A stretch of 64,000 nucleotides of DNA, taken from Butyricimonas virosa (GTDB lineage Bacteria; Bacteroidota; Bacteroidia; Bacteroidales; Marinifilaceae). Made by a program: the position numbers and the translations under genes. The notes beneath the pieces are model-generated. The model was not told where the DNA came from. It ran no database searches and was given only the letters and a program-made list of their open reading frames with translations. The stretch is from the NCBI RefSeq assembly GCF_025148635.1, contig NZ_CP102269.1, positions 1,612,001 through 1,676,000 of the forward strand, read 5' to 3'. Of the stretch, positions 26,373-34,908 are shown in pieces (positions within the stretch are counted from its first letter, which is position 1; each line of letters begins with the position of its first letter).

Positions 26373-27527
26373 ATGTATAGAAATACTTTGAAGTCATTGT
26401 TGACAGTTCATGCGAGTAATATTCCAGGCTGGAGAACAAAACGTAAAATTGTTGTTATTGAATCGGATGATTGGGGGAGTATTCGGATGCCTTCATTAAA
26501 GGTTTTTGAAACATTAAAGAAGGGAGGTGTGGTTGTTGGGCGCAGTCATTATGATTTGTATGATTCTTTGGAATGTAATCAAGATTTAGAGTGTTTGTTT
26601 GACGTGCTTTCCAAATTTCATGATAAAAGCGGAAGAAATCCGGTAATGACAGGAGTGAATGTTGTTGCAAATCCGTTATTTGATGAAATTAAGCGAGAAA
26701 ATTATAGTAGTTATTTTTATGAACCTTACACGGAGACTTTAAAGCGTTATCCGCAACATGATCGTGTGTATGAATTATGGAAAGAAGGGATTGAAAGACG
26801 TTTGTTTGTACCTATATTTCATGGACGGGAACATTTGAACGTGCAGCGATGGTTACGGGCATTGAAGAATGGGAATCGTTCTGTGTTGTTTGCCTTTGAA
26901 AATCACTTGACCGGAATAGGAAAAGGTATTCATGGAGAGAGAATTCCAAATTTGCAAGCTGCTTTCGACATTGATACCATGGATGACCTATCCTATATGC
27001 AAGAGGTTCTAAATACCGGCTTGGATTTGTTTGAACGGTTGTATGGTTATCGATCCTCGTATTTTGTACCGACGAATGGACCTTTTAATAATTCATTGGA
27101 GACTATATTGTGGAATAATGGCGTAAGATATGTTAATTCTGGAAAAATTCAGATGGAGCCTTTGGGGAATGGGCAATTTAAAAAGAATATTCGTTTTTTG
27201 GGACAGAAAAATACGTTGGGACAGATTTATTTAACTCGGAATTGTTTTTTTGAACCAAGTAGTTCCGGTTTCGAATTTCCTACCAATACGGATTGGGTAA
27301 ATAATTGTTTAAAGGAGATAGAAATTGCGTTTTTGTGGCATAAGCCTGCAACGATCAGTTCTCATAGGGTGAATTATATTGGTTTTTTACACCCGGAAAA
27401 CAGGGAGCGTACTTTAAAACAATTCGAGGAATTATTAGGAAAAATGTTAAAACGTTGGCCGGATATAGAGTTTATGACTTCCATGGAATTAGGGGATTTA
27501 ATAACAGGTAGAAGTAATTTTGAATGA
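26373..27527 (+). CDS. Polysaccharide deacetylase-like protein, copy B
   Basis: A 384-aa paralogue of the protein at 19031. It shares 'NIPGWRTKRKIVVIESDDWG', 'FHGREHLNVQRW' and 'SSHRVNYIGFLHPENR', and a similar 'LGQIYLTRNCFFEPS' segment. The internal regions differ strongly, so the two copies probably act on different substrates and are not a recent duplication. No signal peptide is seen, so it acts in the cytoplasm. Its start is 2 bp after the preceding GT4 and its stop overlaps the next GT gene by 4 bp. Deacetylation of a lipid-linked sugar is the best guess, not shown. Confidence 0.65.
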   Translation: MYRNTLKSLLTVHASNIPGWRTKRKIVVIESDDWGSIRMPSLKVFETLKKGGVVVGRSHYDLYDSLECNQDLECLFDVLSKFHDKSGRNPVMTGVNVVANPLFDEIKRENYSSYFYEPYTETLKRYPQHDRVYELWKEGIERRLFVPIFHGREHLNVQRWLRALKNGNRSVLFAFENHLTGIGKGIHGERIPNLQAAFDIDTMDDLSYMQEVLNTGLDLFERLYGYRSSYFVPTNGPFNNSLETILWNNGVRYVNSGKIQMEPLGNGQFKKNIRFLGQKNTLGQIYLTRNCFFEPSSSGFEFPTNTDWVNNCLKEIEIAFLWHKPATISSHRVNYIGFLHPENRERTLKQFEELLGKMLKRWPDIEFMTSMELGDLITGRSNFE

Positions 27528-28651
27528 AAAGTATTCTTATTGTAAATCAAAGTTCCGGGTATTTGATGGTGGATATTGCGAATGCGTTTGTCAATTCCGG
27601 AAAATATGATCGAATTGTATTGATGGTTGGTAATCCGGAAACTCTCCGTGGATTGGATAAAAACGTGTGTGTAGAAAAGATATGTAAGTATAACAGAAAG
27701 TCCTTACGAAGGAGGTTTTTTTCTTGGGTTTATGGTACGATTCAAGTACTTTTCAGAGTCTTATTTAAGTATCGTAGTTATGAATTGTTTTTGGTTTCCA
27801 ATCCTCCAACAATATCTTTTATAACGTTATTTTGTAAAAACTTGTATTCTACATTGATTTATGATGTTTATCCTGATGGTATAGTTTCTGGAGGGTTTGT
27901 AACACGAAAAAATTTATTATTTAGGATTTGGGCTAAAGTAACTAAAAAATTTTATCAGAATGCTCAGTATATTTATACGATAACCGAAGGGATGGCGGAT
28001 AGAATTTCTCAATATTGTGATAGGGAAAGAATAGAAATTATTCCGGTATGGTATAGTGCAGATCTAAATCCGATAGATAAAGTTAAAAATACATTTATTC
28101 TTGAACATGGTTTACAGGATAAGTTTATTATTATGTATTCGGGGAATATAGGTAAAGGACATAATGTTAAATTATTGGTGTCAATAGCAGAGCGGATGAA
28201 AGAAGATGATGATGTCCGATTTGTTATTATTGGAGACGGGTGGGAAAAGAAAATGATTCAAGATTCGGTTATAGGAAAATCTTTAAAGAATGTGTTGCTG
28301 TTACCATTCCAGCCGTTTGATAAGCTTGCGTATTCTCTTTCTGCCGCAGATATAGCTTATATTTCAGTTGAGGGGCGGGCTTCAACAGTTTGTGTCCCGA
28401 GTAAAACTTTTAATTTTATAAAATTGTCTAAACCATTATTGTGTGTGGCTGAAACAAATTCAGAACTTGCTAAATTAATTCAAACATATAAGAATGGAAG
28501 GGTATTTGATCCAAGTGATTTGGACGGGATAATCTCTTTTATTAAAAATTTGAAAGATAGTGTAGAATTGAGAGAACAATATAAAGTTAATGTCTCTGTG
28601 GCAAAGAACGTATTTTCTCCTAATAATGCATATCAATTTATAAAAAGATGA
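27524..28651 (+). CDS. Family 4 glycosyltransferase (WbuB-like)
   Basis: A 375-aa GT-B protein of the WbuB/WcaI-like GT4 group. It has 'VSNPPTISFITLF', 'IYDVYPDGIVSGGFV' and 'IIPVWYSADLNPIDK' in the N-terminal half, then 'IMYSGNIGKGHNVKLLVSIA' and 'VPSKTFNFIKLSKPLLCV' in the donor-binding half. Members commonly transfer fucosamine-type or other amino sugars, but the donor here cannot be read. It is coupled at both ends by ATGA overlaps (with the deacetylase-like gene and with the GNAT-like gene), which suggests tightly linked synthesis of one repeat unit. Confidence 0.85.
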   Translation: MKSILIVNQSSGYLMVDIANAFVNSGKYDRIVLMVGNPETLRGLDKNVCVEKICKYNRKSLRRRFFSWVYGTIQVLFRVLFKYRSYELFLVSNPPTISFITLFCKNLYSTLIYDVYPDGIVSGGFVTRKNLLFRIWAKVTKKFYQNAQYIYTITEGMADRISQYCDRERIEIIPVWYSADLNPIDKVKNTFILEHGLQDKFIIMYSGNIGKGHNVKLLVSIAERMKEDDDVRFVIIGDGWEKKMIQDSVIGKSLKNVLLLPFQPFDKLAYSLSAADIAYISVEGRASTVCVPSKTFNFIKLSKPLLCVAETNSELAKLIQTYKNGRVFDPSDLDGIISFIKNLKDSVELREQYKVNVSVAKNVFSPNNAYQFIKR

Positions 28652-29637
28652 ATATAAAAGTCTATAAAACATCGGAGATTTCGGAAGAGGATTGGAAGCA
28701 AATAGCGAATGGTTTTAATATCTGTTTTGATACGCAGCACTCGGTAGATCATTTGATGAATTATTATGTGTCAACGGTGTTTGGTTATTCTTATCATGCA
28801 ATAGCTTATACAGATGACAATAAAGTAATGGGATATAATTCATTTATTCCGACAATTTATCAGTATCAAGGAGAGAAACTACTCGTCGGGGTGAGTGGAG
28901 GTACATTTGTTCTAAAAGAATTTCGAAATAATATTTTTCTTTTTAAAGATTTAATGAATGCTTTGTTTGAGTATTGTAAATCAGAAGGGATGGTTTTAAA
29001 AGTTGGAGTACCTAATAAAAATTCATTTCGCTATACAATAAAAATAATTAAATCTAAATTAGTTGGATATTTGCCTTATTACATTTTACCCGTAAGAGCA
29101 TTTACGTTATTGCATGTTAAAAAGTTGAATTTTTTGAATGTCTTTTCCTATATATATTGTATTGTAAAAATATGGCTGTTAGATTTTTTTTCGAGATACA
29201 TTCACGTAAAAGCTATATCTAGAAAATTGCAAATTTGTGCAGACAAAGATTTTTATCGATTTCGATTTATCGACACGAGAAAGTATATTAAATATGAGAG
29301 TAGACAATATGTGGGTTATTATCGAATTTGCGATGAAAATGGCGTAAAAGTAGCTTACATAATGGATTTCCGAGAAAAAGGAGAACGTACTTTCAGATCA
29401 TTACTTCATTTGGTGAAGTATATTGTAAAACATACTTCAAAAGTTGATGCTGTCATGTTTATTGGTACTTTGGGGTTTAAGCAACCCCTTTTGTTAAAAG
29501 TTCCTTGGAGGTTAGAACCAAAGCACTTACCAATGACTGTGAATGTTTTAAATAAGGAATCAAATGAAGTTTTAGAGAAAGTCGTAGAAGATTTGAAATC
29601 TTGGGAATTTGGTTTAATGAATTTCGATGCGAGATGA
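28648..29637 (+). CDS. GNAT/FemAB-like N-acyltransferase
   Basis: A 329-aa protein with two apparent acyltransferase halves. 'VMGYNSFIPTIYQYQGEKLLVGVSGGTFV' and 'GMVLKVGVPNKNSFRYT' resemble the cofactor-binding strand and following segments of GNAT folds used on sugar nucleotides or lipid-linked sugars. The central stretch (FSYIYCIVKIWLLDFFSRY) is hydrophobic and could be a membrane-proximal helix. It would acylate an amino sugar, perhaps one exposed by the neighbouring deacetylases. The evidence is weaker than for the surrounding glycosyltransferases. It overlaps the previous gene by 4 bp and the next by 4 bp. Confidence 0.55.
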   Translation: MNIKVYKTSEISEEDWKQIANGFNICFDTQHSVDHLMNYYVSTVFGYSYHAIAYTDDNKVMGYNSFIPTIYQYQGEKLLVGVSGGTFVLKEFRNNIFLFKDLMNALFEYCKSEGMVLKVGVPNKNSFRYTIKIIKSKLVGYLPYYILPVRAFTLLHVKKLNFLNVFSYIYCIVKIWLLDFFSRYIHVKAISRKLQICADKDFYRFRFIDTRKYIKYESRQYVGYYRICDENGVKVAYIMDFREKGERTFRSLLHLVKYIVKHTSKVDAVMFIGTLGFKQPLLLKVPWRLEPKHLPMTVNVLNKESNEVLEKVVEDLKSWEFGLMNFDAR

Positions 29638-30467
29638 ATATTTTAACATTTGATCTAGAGGAATGGTTTGTTTATCAGCAATATGATAAAGGACCTAGAG
29701 ATTTTTATTTACCTATCATTGAGTCTTATCTTGACGAATTGTTGGAATTGCTTGATAGACAAGAGCTGAAGGCTACTTTTTTTTGTTTAGGAATGGTAGG
29801 GAAAGAATATCCGGGTGTAATTAAAAGAATAGCACGGAAAGGTCATGAGATAGGATGTCATTCTCATAAGCATCAATTTGTATATGAGATGGATTATGCT
29901 CGTTTTTTGAAAGATTCAAAAGAAGCTATAGATATATTAGAGGATATTACCGGTCAGAAAGTACGAGGATATAGGGCTCCTGCTTTTTCAATAACAGAAA
30001 AGAATAAATGGGCTTTGCAGGTTCTTGGAGAGGTCGGTATAGAATATGATTGTTCCATATTTCCTGCTACTCGTAGTTTTGGCGGTTTCCCTTCGTTTAC
30101 AAAACATGAACCGACGATTATAAAATATGGAAATACTATAATAAAAGAATTTCCTATTAATATTGCAAATGTGTGGGGAATGAATATTGCTTATTCCGGA
30201 GGGGGATATTTTAGGTTGATTCCTTATTGGAAAATACAAAAAATAATGAAGAAATCTGATTATGTAATGTCTTATTTTCATATTCGGGATTTTGATGCAC
30301 ATCAGAAAAAAGTCCTTTCTTTAAGATATTTCAAAAGTTATTATGGTATTTCAGGTGCATTTGATAAACTTAAAAAGTTTATTTGTGATTTCGATTTTAT
30401 AAATGTAGAAAGAGCTAATGATGAATTTGATTGGGAAAAAGCCCCTGTTATAGAGTTTATTGATTAA
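29634..30467 (+). CDS. NodB-type (CE4) polysaccharide deacetylase, DUF3473 group
   Basis: About 277 aa from the ATG at 29634 (ATGA overlap); a longer frame from 29601 starts inside the previous gene. CE4 motifs are clear: 'LTFDLEEWF' with the catalytic Asp and metal Asp/Glu, 'GHEIGCHSHKHQFV' for the two metal His, and 'RGYRAPAFSITE'. It resembles the DUF3473 subfamily found beside exopolysaccharide genes. It probably deacetylates an N-acetyl sugar of the polymer or its precursor. No signal peptide is visible, so it may act in the cytoplasm. It is the third deacetylase-type gene of the locus and closes the AT-rich core. Confidence 0.85.
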   Translation: MNILTFDLEEWFVYQQYDKGPRDFYLPIIESYLDELLELLDRQELKATFFCLGMVGKEYPGVIKRIARKGHEIGCHSHKHQFVYEMDYARFLKDSKEAIDILEDITGQKVRGYRAPAFSITEKNKWALQVLGEVGIEYDCSIFPATRSFGGFPSFTKHEPTIIKYGNTIIKEFPINIANVWGMNIAYSGGGYFRLIPYWKIQKIMKKSDYVMSYFHIRDFDAHQKKVLSLRYFKSYYGISGAFDKLKKFICDFDFINVERANDEFDWEKAPVIEFID

Positions 30468-30484
30468 AAGTTGCCTTAATTATT

Positions 30485-31105
30485 ATGTATAAATCTTTTT
30501 TCAAACGTCTACTTGATTTCTGTTTGGTTACATGTGGTTTACTCTTGATTTGGCCCGTTCTTTTAATTGTCTGCATATGGTTGCATTTTGCTAATAAAGG
30601 AGCGGGGGCGTTTTTTACCCAAGAACGTCCCGGAAAAGATGGTAAGATATTTAAAGTGATCAAGTTTAAAACCATGACTGATGAAAGGGATGATTCGGGG
30701 AAATTATTACCGGATGCGAAACGTTTGACAAAAGTGGGAAGGTTTGTTCGTTCAACCTCAATTGATGAATTGCCTCAATTGTTGAATGTGTTGAAAGGAG
30801 ATATGGCTTTGATTGGACCGCGGCCTTTACTGGTGCGTTATTTGTCACTTTATAATGAAAGACAGGCACGGCGGCATGAGGTGAGACCCGGGATTACGGG
30901 GTGGGCACAAGTTAACGGGCGAAATGCTATTTCTTGGGAAGAGAAATTTGATTATGACGTGTGGTACGTGGATCATGTTTCTTTGTGGCTTGATTTGAAA
31001 ATCGTGTTATTGACAATTAAAAAGGTCTTTGTTCGGGAGGGAATTAATTCGGGAACCGCTGCAACGATGGAACCATTTAGAGGAAGTAAAACAAGTATGT
31101 TATGA
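30485..31105 (+). CDS. Initiating polyprenyl-phosphate sugar-1-phosphate transferase (PglC/WcfS-like)
   Basis: A 206-aa monotopic phosphoglycosyltransferase: one N-terminal re-entrant membrane helix (FCLVTCGLLLIWPVLLIVCIW), the amphipathic 'FTQERPGKDGKIFKVIKFKTM', then 'RFVRSTSIDELPQLLNVLKG' with the catalytic Asp/Glu dyad and 'MALIGPRPLL', 'EVRPGITGWAQVNGRNAISW'. It transfers sugar-1-phosphate (Bac- or AATGal-type) to undecaprenyl phosphate, starting each repeat unit. The compact size matches PglC and Bacteroides WcfS and not the long WcaJ type. The gene is moderately GC and overlaps the PglD-like gene by 4 bp. Confidence 0.9.
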   Translation: MYKSFFKRLLDFCLVTCGLLLIWPVLLIVCIWLHFANKGAGAFFTQERPGKDGKIFKVIKFKTMTDERDDSGKLLPDAKRLTKVGRFVRSTSIDELPQLLNVLKGDMALIGPRPLLVRYLSLYNERQARRHEVRPGITGWAQVNGRNAISWEEKFDYDVWYVDHVSLWLDLKIVLLTIKKVFVREGINSGTAATMEPFRGSKTSML

Positions 31106-31746
31106 AAGATATTGCCATATATGGATTTGGTGGTTTCGGTCGAGAAGTCGCTTGTGTTATTCAAGCCATTAACGAGATTGAACCGACTTGGAATTTGATT
31201 GGCTTTTTTGATGATGGGCATGTTGAGGGAGAAGAAAATCGCTATGGAAAGGTGTTGGGAGGAATAGACGTGGTGAATCGTTATCCGCAGAAGTTGTCTG
31301 TGGTGATGGCTATTGCTTCTCCTTGCGTGTTGCAAAAGTTGACAAGGGAGATGGTTAATCCGAATATTGAATTTCCTAATATTATAGCTCCGAATGTGTT
31401 ATTTTTTGATCAGGAGTCCGTGGAGATGGGGCAGGGGAATGTGATCACGTATGGCGGGAGAGTCAGTTGTGGGGTGAAGTTCGGTGATTTTAATCTTTTA
31501 AACGGTTGCGTGTCTTTGGGACATGATGTACAAATCGGGAGTTACAATATGTTACAGCCGGAAGTACGCGTGTCGGGAGAATCAATAATTGGTGATTCTA
31601 ATTTCTTTGGGGTACGTTCCATTATATTGCAAGGAATAAGGATTGGGAATAACACGCGTATTGGGGCCGGAAGTGTGGTTATCCGGAAAACAAAGGATGG
31701 TATGCTTTACTTTGGAAATCCGGCAAAATTGATGAAAGAACAATAA
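31102..31746 (+). CDS. PglD/NeuD-family sugar O/N-acyltransferase
   Basis: A 214-aa left-handed beta-helix acyltransferase. The N-terminal domain 'IAIYGFGGFGREVACVI' is the sugar-nucleotide-binding part of PglD. The hexapeptide repeats ('VSCGVKFGDFNLLNGCVSLG', 'VRVSGESIIGDSNFFGVRSI') form the acyl-CoA or acyl-ACP binding prism, with the His of 'GHDV' as catalytic base. It acylates the 4-amino group made by the DegT aminotransferase (39871). The next genes are an acyl carrier protein and a KAS III, so the donor may be an acyl-ACP and not acetyl-CoA. ATGA overlap with the sugar transferase. Confidence 0.87.
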   Translation: MKDIAIYGFGGFGREVACVIQAINEIEPTWNLIGFFDDGHVEGEENRYGKVLGGIDVVNRYPQKLSVVMAIASPCVLQKLTREMVNPNIEFPNIIAPNVLFFDQESVEMGQGNVITYGGRVSCGVKFGDFNLLNGCVSLGHDVQIGSYNMLQPEVRVSGESIIGDSNFFGVRSIILQGIRIGNNTRIGAGSVVIRKTKDGMLYFGNPAKLMKEQ

Positions 31747-31758
31747 ATATAGAGTATT

Positions 31759-31980
31759 ATGAAAGAGCAATTTTTGAAAAATTTAAAAGATGTTTTTGAG
31801 ATTGAAGATCGTGAATTGGCTATGGATGATAAATTTCGGGAATATCCGGAATGGGATTCGTTGGCTTATTTGTCTGTTATTGCCATGCTAGATGAAGAGT
31901 ATGATTGTCAGATTGAGGAGGCTGAATTTAAAAAATTGATAACGGTCAGTGATTTGTTTAACGTTATAAGTAAAAAATAG
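31759..31980 (+). CDS. Dedicated acyl carrier protein
   Basis: A 73-aa acidic ACP with four predicted helices. The phosphopantetheine Ser is S34 in 'EYPEWDSLAYL', where the housekeeping ACP has DSL after a Gly/Ala-Leu and here the segment is E-W-D-S-L. It is not next to fabF or fabD, so it is not the housekeeping acpP. It lies 12 bp after the PglD-like gene and 2 bp before the KAS III gene, and is the only carrier in the locus. It would tether the acyl chain later moved onto the sugar. Confidence 0.85.
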   Translation: MKEQFLKNLKDVFEIEDRELAMDDKFREYPEWDSLAYLSVIAMLDEEYDCQIEEAEFKKLITVSDLFNVISKK

Positions 31981-31982
31981 GC

Positions 31983-33041
31983 ATGGCTTTTTTGGAGTAT
32001 GAAGGAGTCGGAATTACAGCTATGGCGGCAGCTGTTCCCCGTACCGTGATCAAGAATTACGAGTACACACAATATTTTTCCGCGGAAGAGGTGAAAGAGG
32101 TCGTGGATAAAGTGGGAATTTACGAGCGGCGGTTTGCTGATGAAAATACTTGTGCTTCAGATTTGTGTTTTGCTGCGGCAGAAAAGTTGATCGAGGATAA
32201 TCATATTGATCGTTCCGAAATAGATTTGTTGATTTTTATTTCTCAAACACCGGATTATCGGATGCCGGCAACATCTGTGATATTACAAGAGCGATTGAAA
32301 TTAGGGAATTCAACGATTGCATTTGATATTAATTTAGGGTGTTCGGCATTCATGTATGGTATGAGTGTGGTGTTTGCCTTGATGCAACAAAAAGGGATAA
32401 GGAAAGCACTAATATTAGATGGGGAAACTCGTTCTAAAGTGTATTCACCTAAAGATCGACGTACGGCATTCCTTTTTGGAGATGGTGGGGTTGCTGCTTT
32501 GGTAGAGAGGAACGAACGATTCGGGAAAAGTTATTTCTCATTAAATTCGGATGGATCGAGGGAAGGTTTGATTAAGGTTGATGCAGGGGGATATCGTAAA
32601 ATGAGTTCCATGGAAACGGTTCGGGAAAGGGTCGTGGACGAGTATGGGAATATCCGTAGCGAGGAACAGGGATATATGCACGGGGGAGATGTATTTAATT
32701 TTGTGATCAGGGAGATCCCCCGGGATATTAAAGCGTTGCTTGAGTATACGGGCATGGATAAAGACTCGTTTGATTATATGGTATTTCATCAAGCAAATAA
32801 CTTTATTAACTCGTATCTTGCCAAAAAGTTAAAGTTAGATACAAGTAAAATACCTTCTACCATAGCAAAGTACGGGAATACTTCTTCCGTGTCGGTGCCT
32901 TTGACGATTGTAAGCGAATTGAAAGGACGGCTGGATGGGAATAAGAGATTGTTACTTAGTGCTTTTGGTGTAGGGATGACTTGGGCTACGGCAATCGTAG
33001 ATTTTAATGATTGTAAGATCAGTGATATTGTAGAGGTATGA
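31983..33041 (+). CDS. KAS III (FabH-like) beta-ketoacyl-ACP synthase
   Basis: A 352-aa thiolase-fold enzyme with catalytic Cys in 'DINLGCSAFMYG' (about residue 120), His in 'VFHQANNFINSYLAKKL' (about 268) and Asn in 'KYGNTSSVSVPL' (about 298), an intact C-H-N triad. Bacteroidota normally have a separate housekeeping FabH near plsX, so this copy is probably dedicated to the capsule, condensing an acyl-CoA starter with a malonyl group on the adjacent ACP. The stop overlaps the SDR gene by 4 bp. The product is likely a short beta-keto chain, inferred from the family. Confidence 0.88.
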   Translation: MAFLEYEGVGITAMAAAVPRTVIKNYEYTQYFSAEEVKEVVDKVGIYERRFADENTCASDLCFAAAEKLIEDNHIDRSEIDLLIFISQTPDYRMPATSVILQERLKLGNSTIAFDINLGCSAFMYGMSVVFALMQQKGIRKALILDGETRSKVYSPKDRRTAFLFGDGGVAALVERNERFGKSYFSLNSDGSREGLIKVDAGGYRKMSSMETVRERVVDEYGNIRSEEQGYMHGGDVFNFVIREIPRDIKALLEYTGMDKDSFDYMVFHQANNFINSYLAKKLKLDTSKIPSTIAKYGNTSSVSVPLTIVSELKGRLDGNKRLLLSAFGVGMTWATAIVDFNDCKISDIVEV

Positions 33042-33799
33042 CTCCTTTTGATTTGACTGGTAAAAATATTTTGATATCGGGGGCTTCTTCCGGTATTGGG
33101 AGACAATGTGCCATTAGTTGCGATAAAATGGGGGCAACTGTGATTTTGATGGGCAGGGATAATGCTCGTTTAGAAGAGACGTTGAGTCAAATGGATGAGC
33201 CGTCAAAACATTTGGTTTGTAGGGGTAATTTGACTGATTTTGATTGGGTGACTCAAATAGTGGAATATGTTGTGAGGGAGAAAGGACGTTTACATGGGTT
33301 ATTGAATTGTGCAGGAATCTCGGCAACATTACCCATGAAGTTGGTATCTAAAGAGAAATTGGAAGAGTATTTTACAACAAATGTATTTGCTGCCTACCAT
33401 TTGACTCAAGAAGTTTGTAAAGTCGGACATTTTGATAAAAATGGGGGAAGTATTGTTTTTTTCTCTTCTGTTATGGGGTGTGTTGGTGAAGTTGGGAAAT
33501 CTTTGTACGGAATGACTAAGGGGGCTCTGGTTGCAGGAATGCGTTCTTTAGCTTGTGAATTGGCTAAAAAAAGTATCCGAGTGAACACAGTTTCACCAGG
33601 AGTTGTGATCACTCCGATTAACGAACACTTGCCTCATATAGCGAACCCCGAAAAAAGAAAAATACTTGAAGAACAACATTTGTTAGGTTTGGGAAGACCG
33701 GAGGATGTCGCGAATGCTTGTATCTATTTGTTATCGGATGCTTCTCGTTGGGTGACAGGTACTAATTTGGTCATTGATGGAGGGTATACCGCTCGGTAA
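33038..33799 (+). CDS. FabG-like SDR, candidate 3-ketoacyl-ACP reductase
   Basis: A 253-aa classical SDR with TGXXXGXG-type 'ISGASSGIGRQCA', 'LLNCAGISA', catalytic Ser in FFSSVMG, Tyr/Lys in YGMTKGA, and C-terminal 'YLLSDASRWVTGTNLVIDGG'. Adjacent to the KAS III and ACP, it would reduce the 3-keto group to a 3-hydroxyacyl, matching the 3-hydroxyacyl groups found on some bacterial amino sugars. It could alternatively act on a sugar. Coupled to the KAS III gene by ATGA overlap. After it a 32-bp gap leads to the markedly GC-richer gmd gene. Confidence 0.82.
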   Translation: MTPFDLTGKNILISGASSGIGRQCAISCDKMGATVILMGRDNARLEETLSQMDEPSKHLVCRGNLTDFDWVTQIVEYVVREKGRLHGLLNCAGISATLPMKLVSKEKLEEYFTTNVFAAYHLTQEVCKVGHFDKNGGSIVFFSSVMGCVGEVGKSLYGMTKGALVAGMRSLACELAKKSIRVNTVSPGVVITPINEHLPHIANPEKRKILEEQHLLGLGRPEDVANACIYLLSDASRWVTGTNLVIDGGYTAR

Positions 33800-33831
33800 A
33801 AAATTCATAAAGTAATAATAAGATAAATTTT

Positions 33832-34908
33832 ATGGCGAATATAGCTTTAATAACTGGCATAACCGGCCAGGACGGTTCTTTTTTGGCCGAATTTTTACTG
33901 GAAAAGGGGTACGAGGTACACGGGATCATCCGTCGTTCCTCGTCTTTTAACACGGCTCGCATCGAGCATCTTTACCTGGACGAGTGGGTACGGGACATGA
34001 AGAACAAGAAGTTGATAGACCTCCATTACGGGGACATGACGGACTCGAGCTCGCTGGTGCGAATTTTGCAACAGGTGAGGCCGACGGAAATCTATAACCT
34101 GGCGGCACAGAGTCACGTGAAAGTGTCTTTCGATTGCCCCGAGTACACGGCGGAGGCCGACGCGGTGGGAACGCTTCGCCTGCTGGAAGCCGTTCGTATC
34201 CTGGGCATGGAGAAGGAGTGCCGGATTTACCAGGCGTCCACCTCGGAATTGTTCGGGCTGGTGCAGGAAGTTCCCCAGAAAGAAACGACCCCTTTTTACC
34301 CCCGTTCCCCTTACGGGGTGGCCAAGCAATACGGTTTCTGGATCACGAAAAATTACCGGGAGAGTTACGGGATGTTCGCCGTGAACGGGATCTTGTTCAA
34401 TCACGAGAGCGAGAGACGGGGAGAGACGTTCGTGACCCGGAAGATCACCATCGCTGCGGCTCGAATCGTGCAGGGATACCAGGACAAGTTGTACCTGGGG
34501 AACCTTGACGCGCTCCGGGACTGGGGGTACGCGAGGGATTACGTGGAGTGCATGTGGTTGATCCTGCAACACGACACGCCGGAAGATTTCGTGATCGCCA
34601 CGGGGGAGTACCACACCGTGCGGGAATTCACCACGTTGGCCTTCAAGGAGGTGGGGATAGAGCTTCGCTGGGAAGGCGAGGGGGTGGACGAGAAGGGTAT
34701 CGACGTGGCCACGGGCAAGGTGCTGGTGGAAGTTGATCCCAAGTATTTCCGCCCGGCGGAGGTGGAGCAGTTGCTGGGAGATCCCACGAAAGCGAGGACG
34801 TTACTGGGATGGAATCCCGGCAAGACCTCGTTTGAAGATCTGGTCAAGATAATGGTGGAACACGACATGAAATTCGTGAAAAAAATTCATCTAAAGGTTC
34901 AAATGTGA
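33832..34908 (+). CDS. gmd: GDP-mannose 4,6-dehydratase
   Basis: A 358-aa extended SDR with NADP motif 'ITGITGQDGSFLAEFLL', 'RRSSSFNTARIEHLY', the catalytic set in 'YQASTSELFGLVQEVPQ' and 'YPRSPYGVAKQY' (Tyr/Lys), and 'NHESERRGETFVTRKI', all diagnostic for Gmd. It makes GDP-4-keto-6-deoxymannose, the precursor of GDP-L-fucose. The next gene (fcl) overlaps by 4 bp and encodes the second enzyme. The gene is much GC-richer than those to its left, as if the GDP-fucose block has a different history. A 239-aa antisense frame across it is a shadow of this GC-rich codon use. Confidence 0.95.
   Translation: MANIALITGITGQDGSFLAEFLLEKGYEVHGIIRRSSSFNTARIEHLYLDEWVRDMKNKKLIDLHYGDMTDSSSLVRILQQVRPTEIYNLAAQSHVKVSFDCPEYTAEADAVGTLRLLEAVRILGMEKECRIYQASTSELFGLVQEVPQKETTPFYPRSPYGVAKQYGFWITKNYRESYGMFAVNGILFNHESERRGETFVTRKITIAAARIVQGYQDKLYLGNLDALRDWGYARDYVECMWLILQHDTPEDFVIATGEYHTVREFTTLAFKEVGIELRWEGEGVDEKGIDVATGKVLVEVDPKYFRPAEVEQLLGDPTKARTLLGWNPGKTSFEDLVKIMVEHDMKFVKKIHLKVQM

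Noticed and set aside
33895..34614. 239-aa minus-strand frame across gmd
   Set aside because: Antisense to a clear Gmd. Long open frames opposite GC-rich genes are common; no motif or start context supports it.
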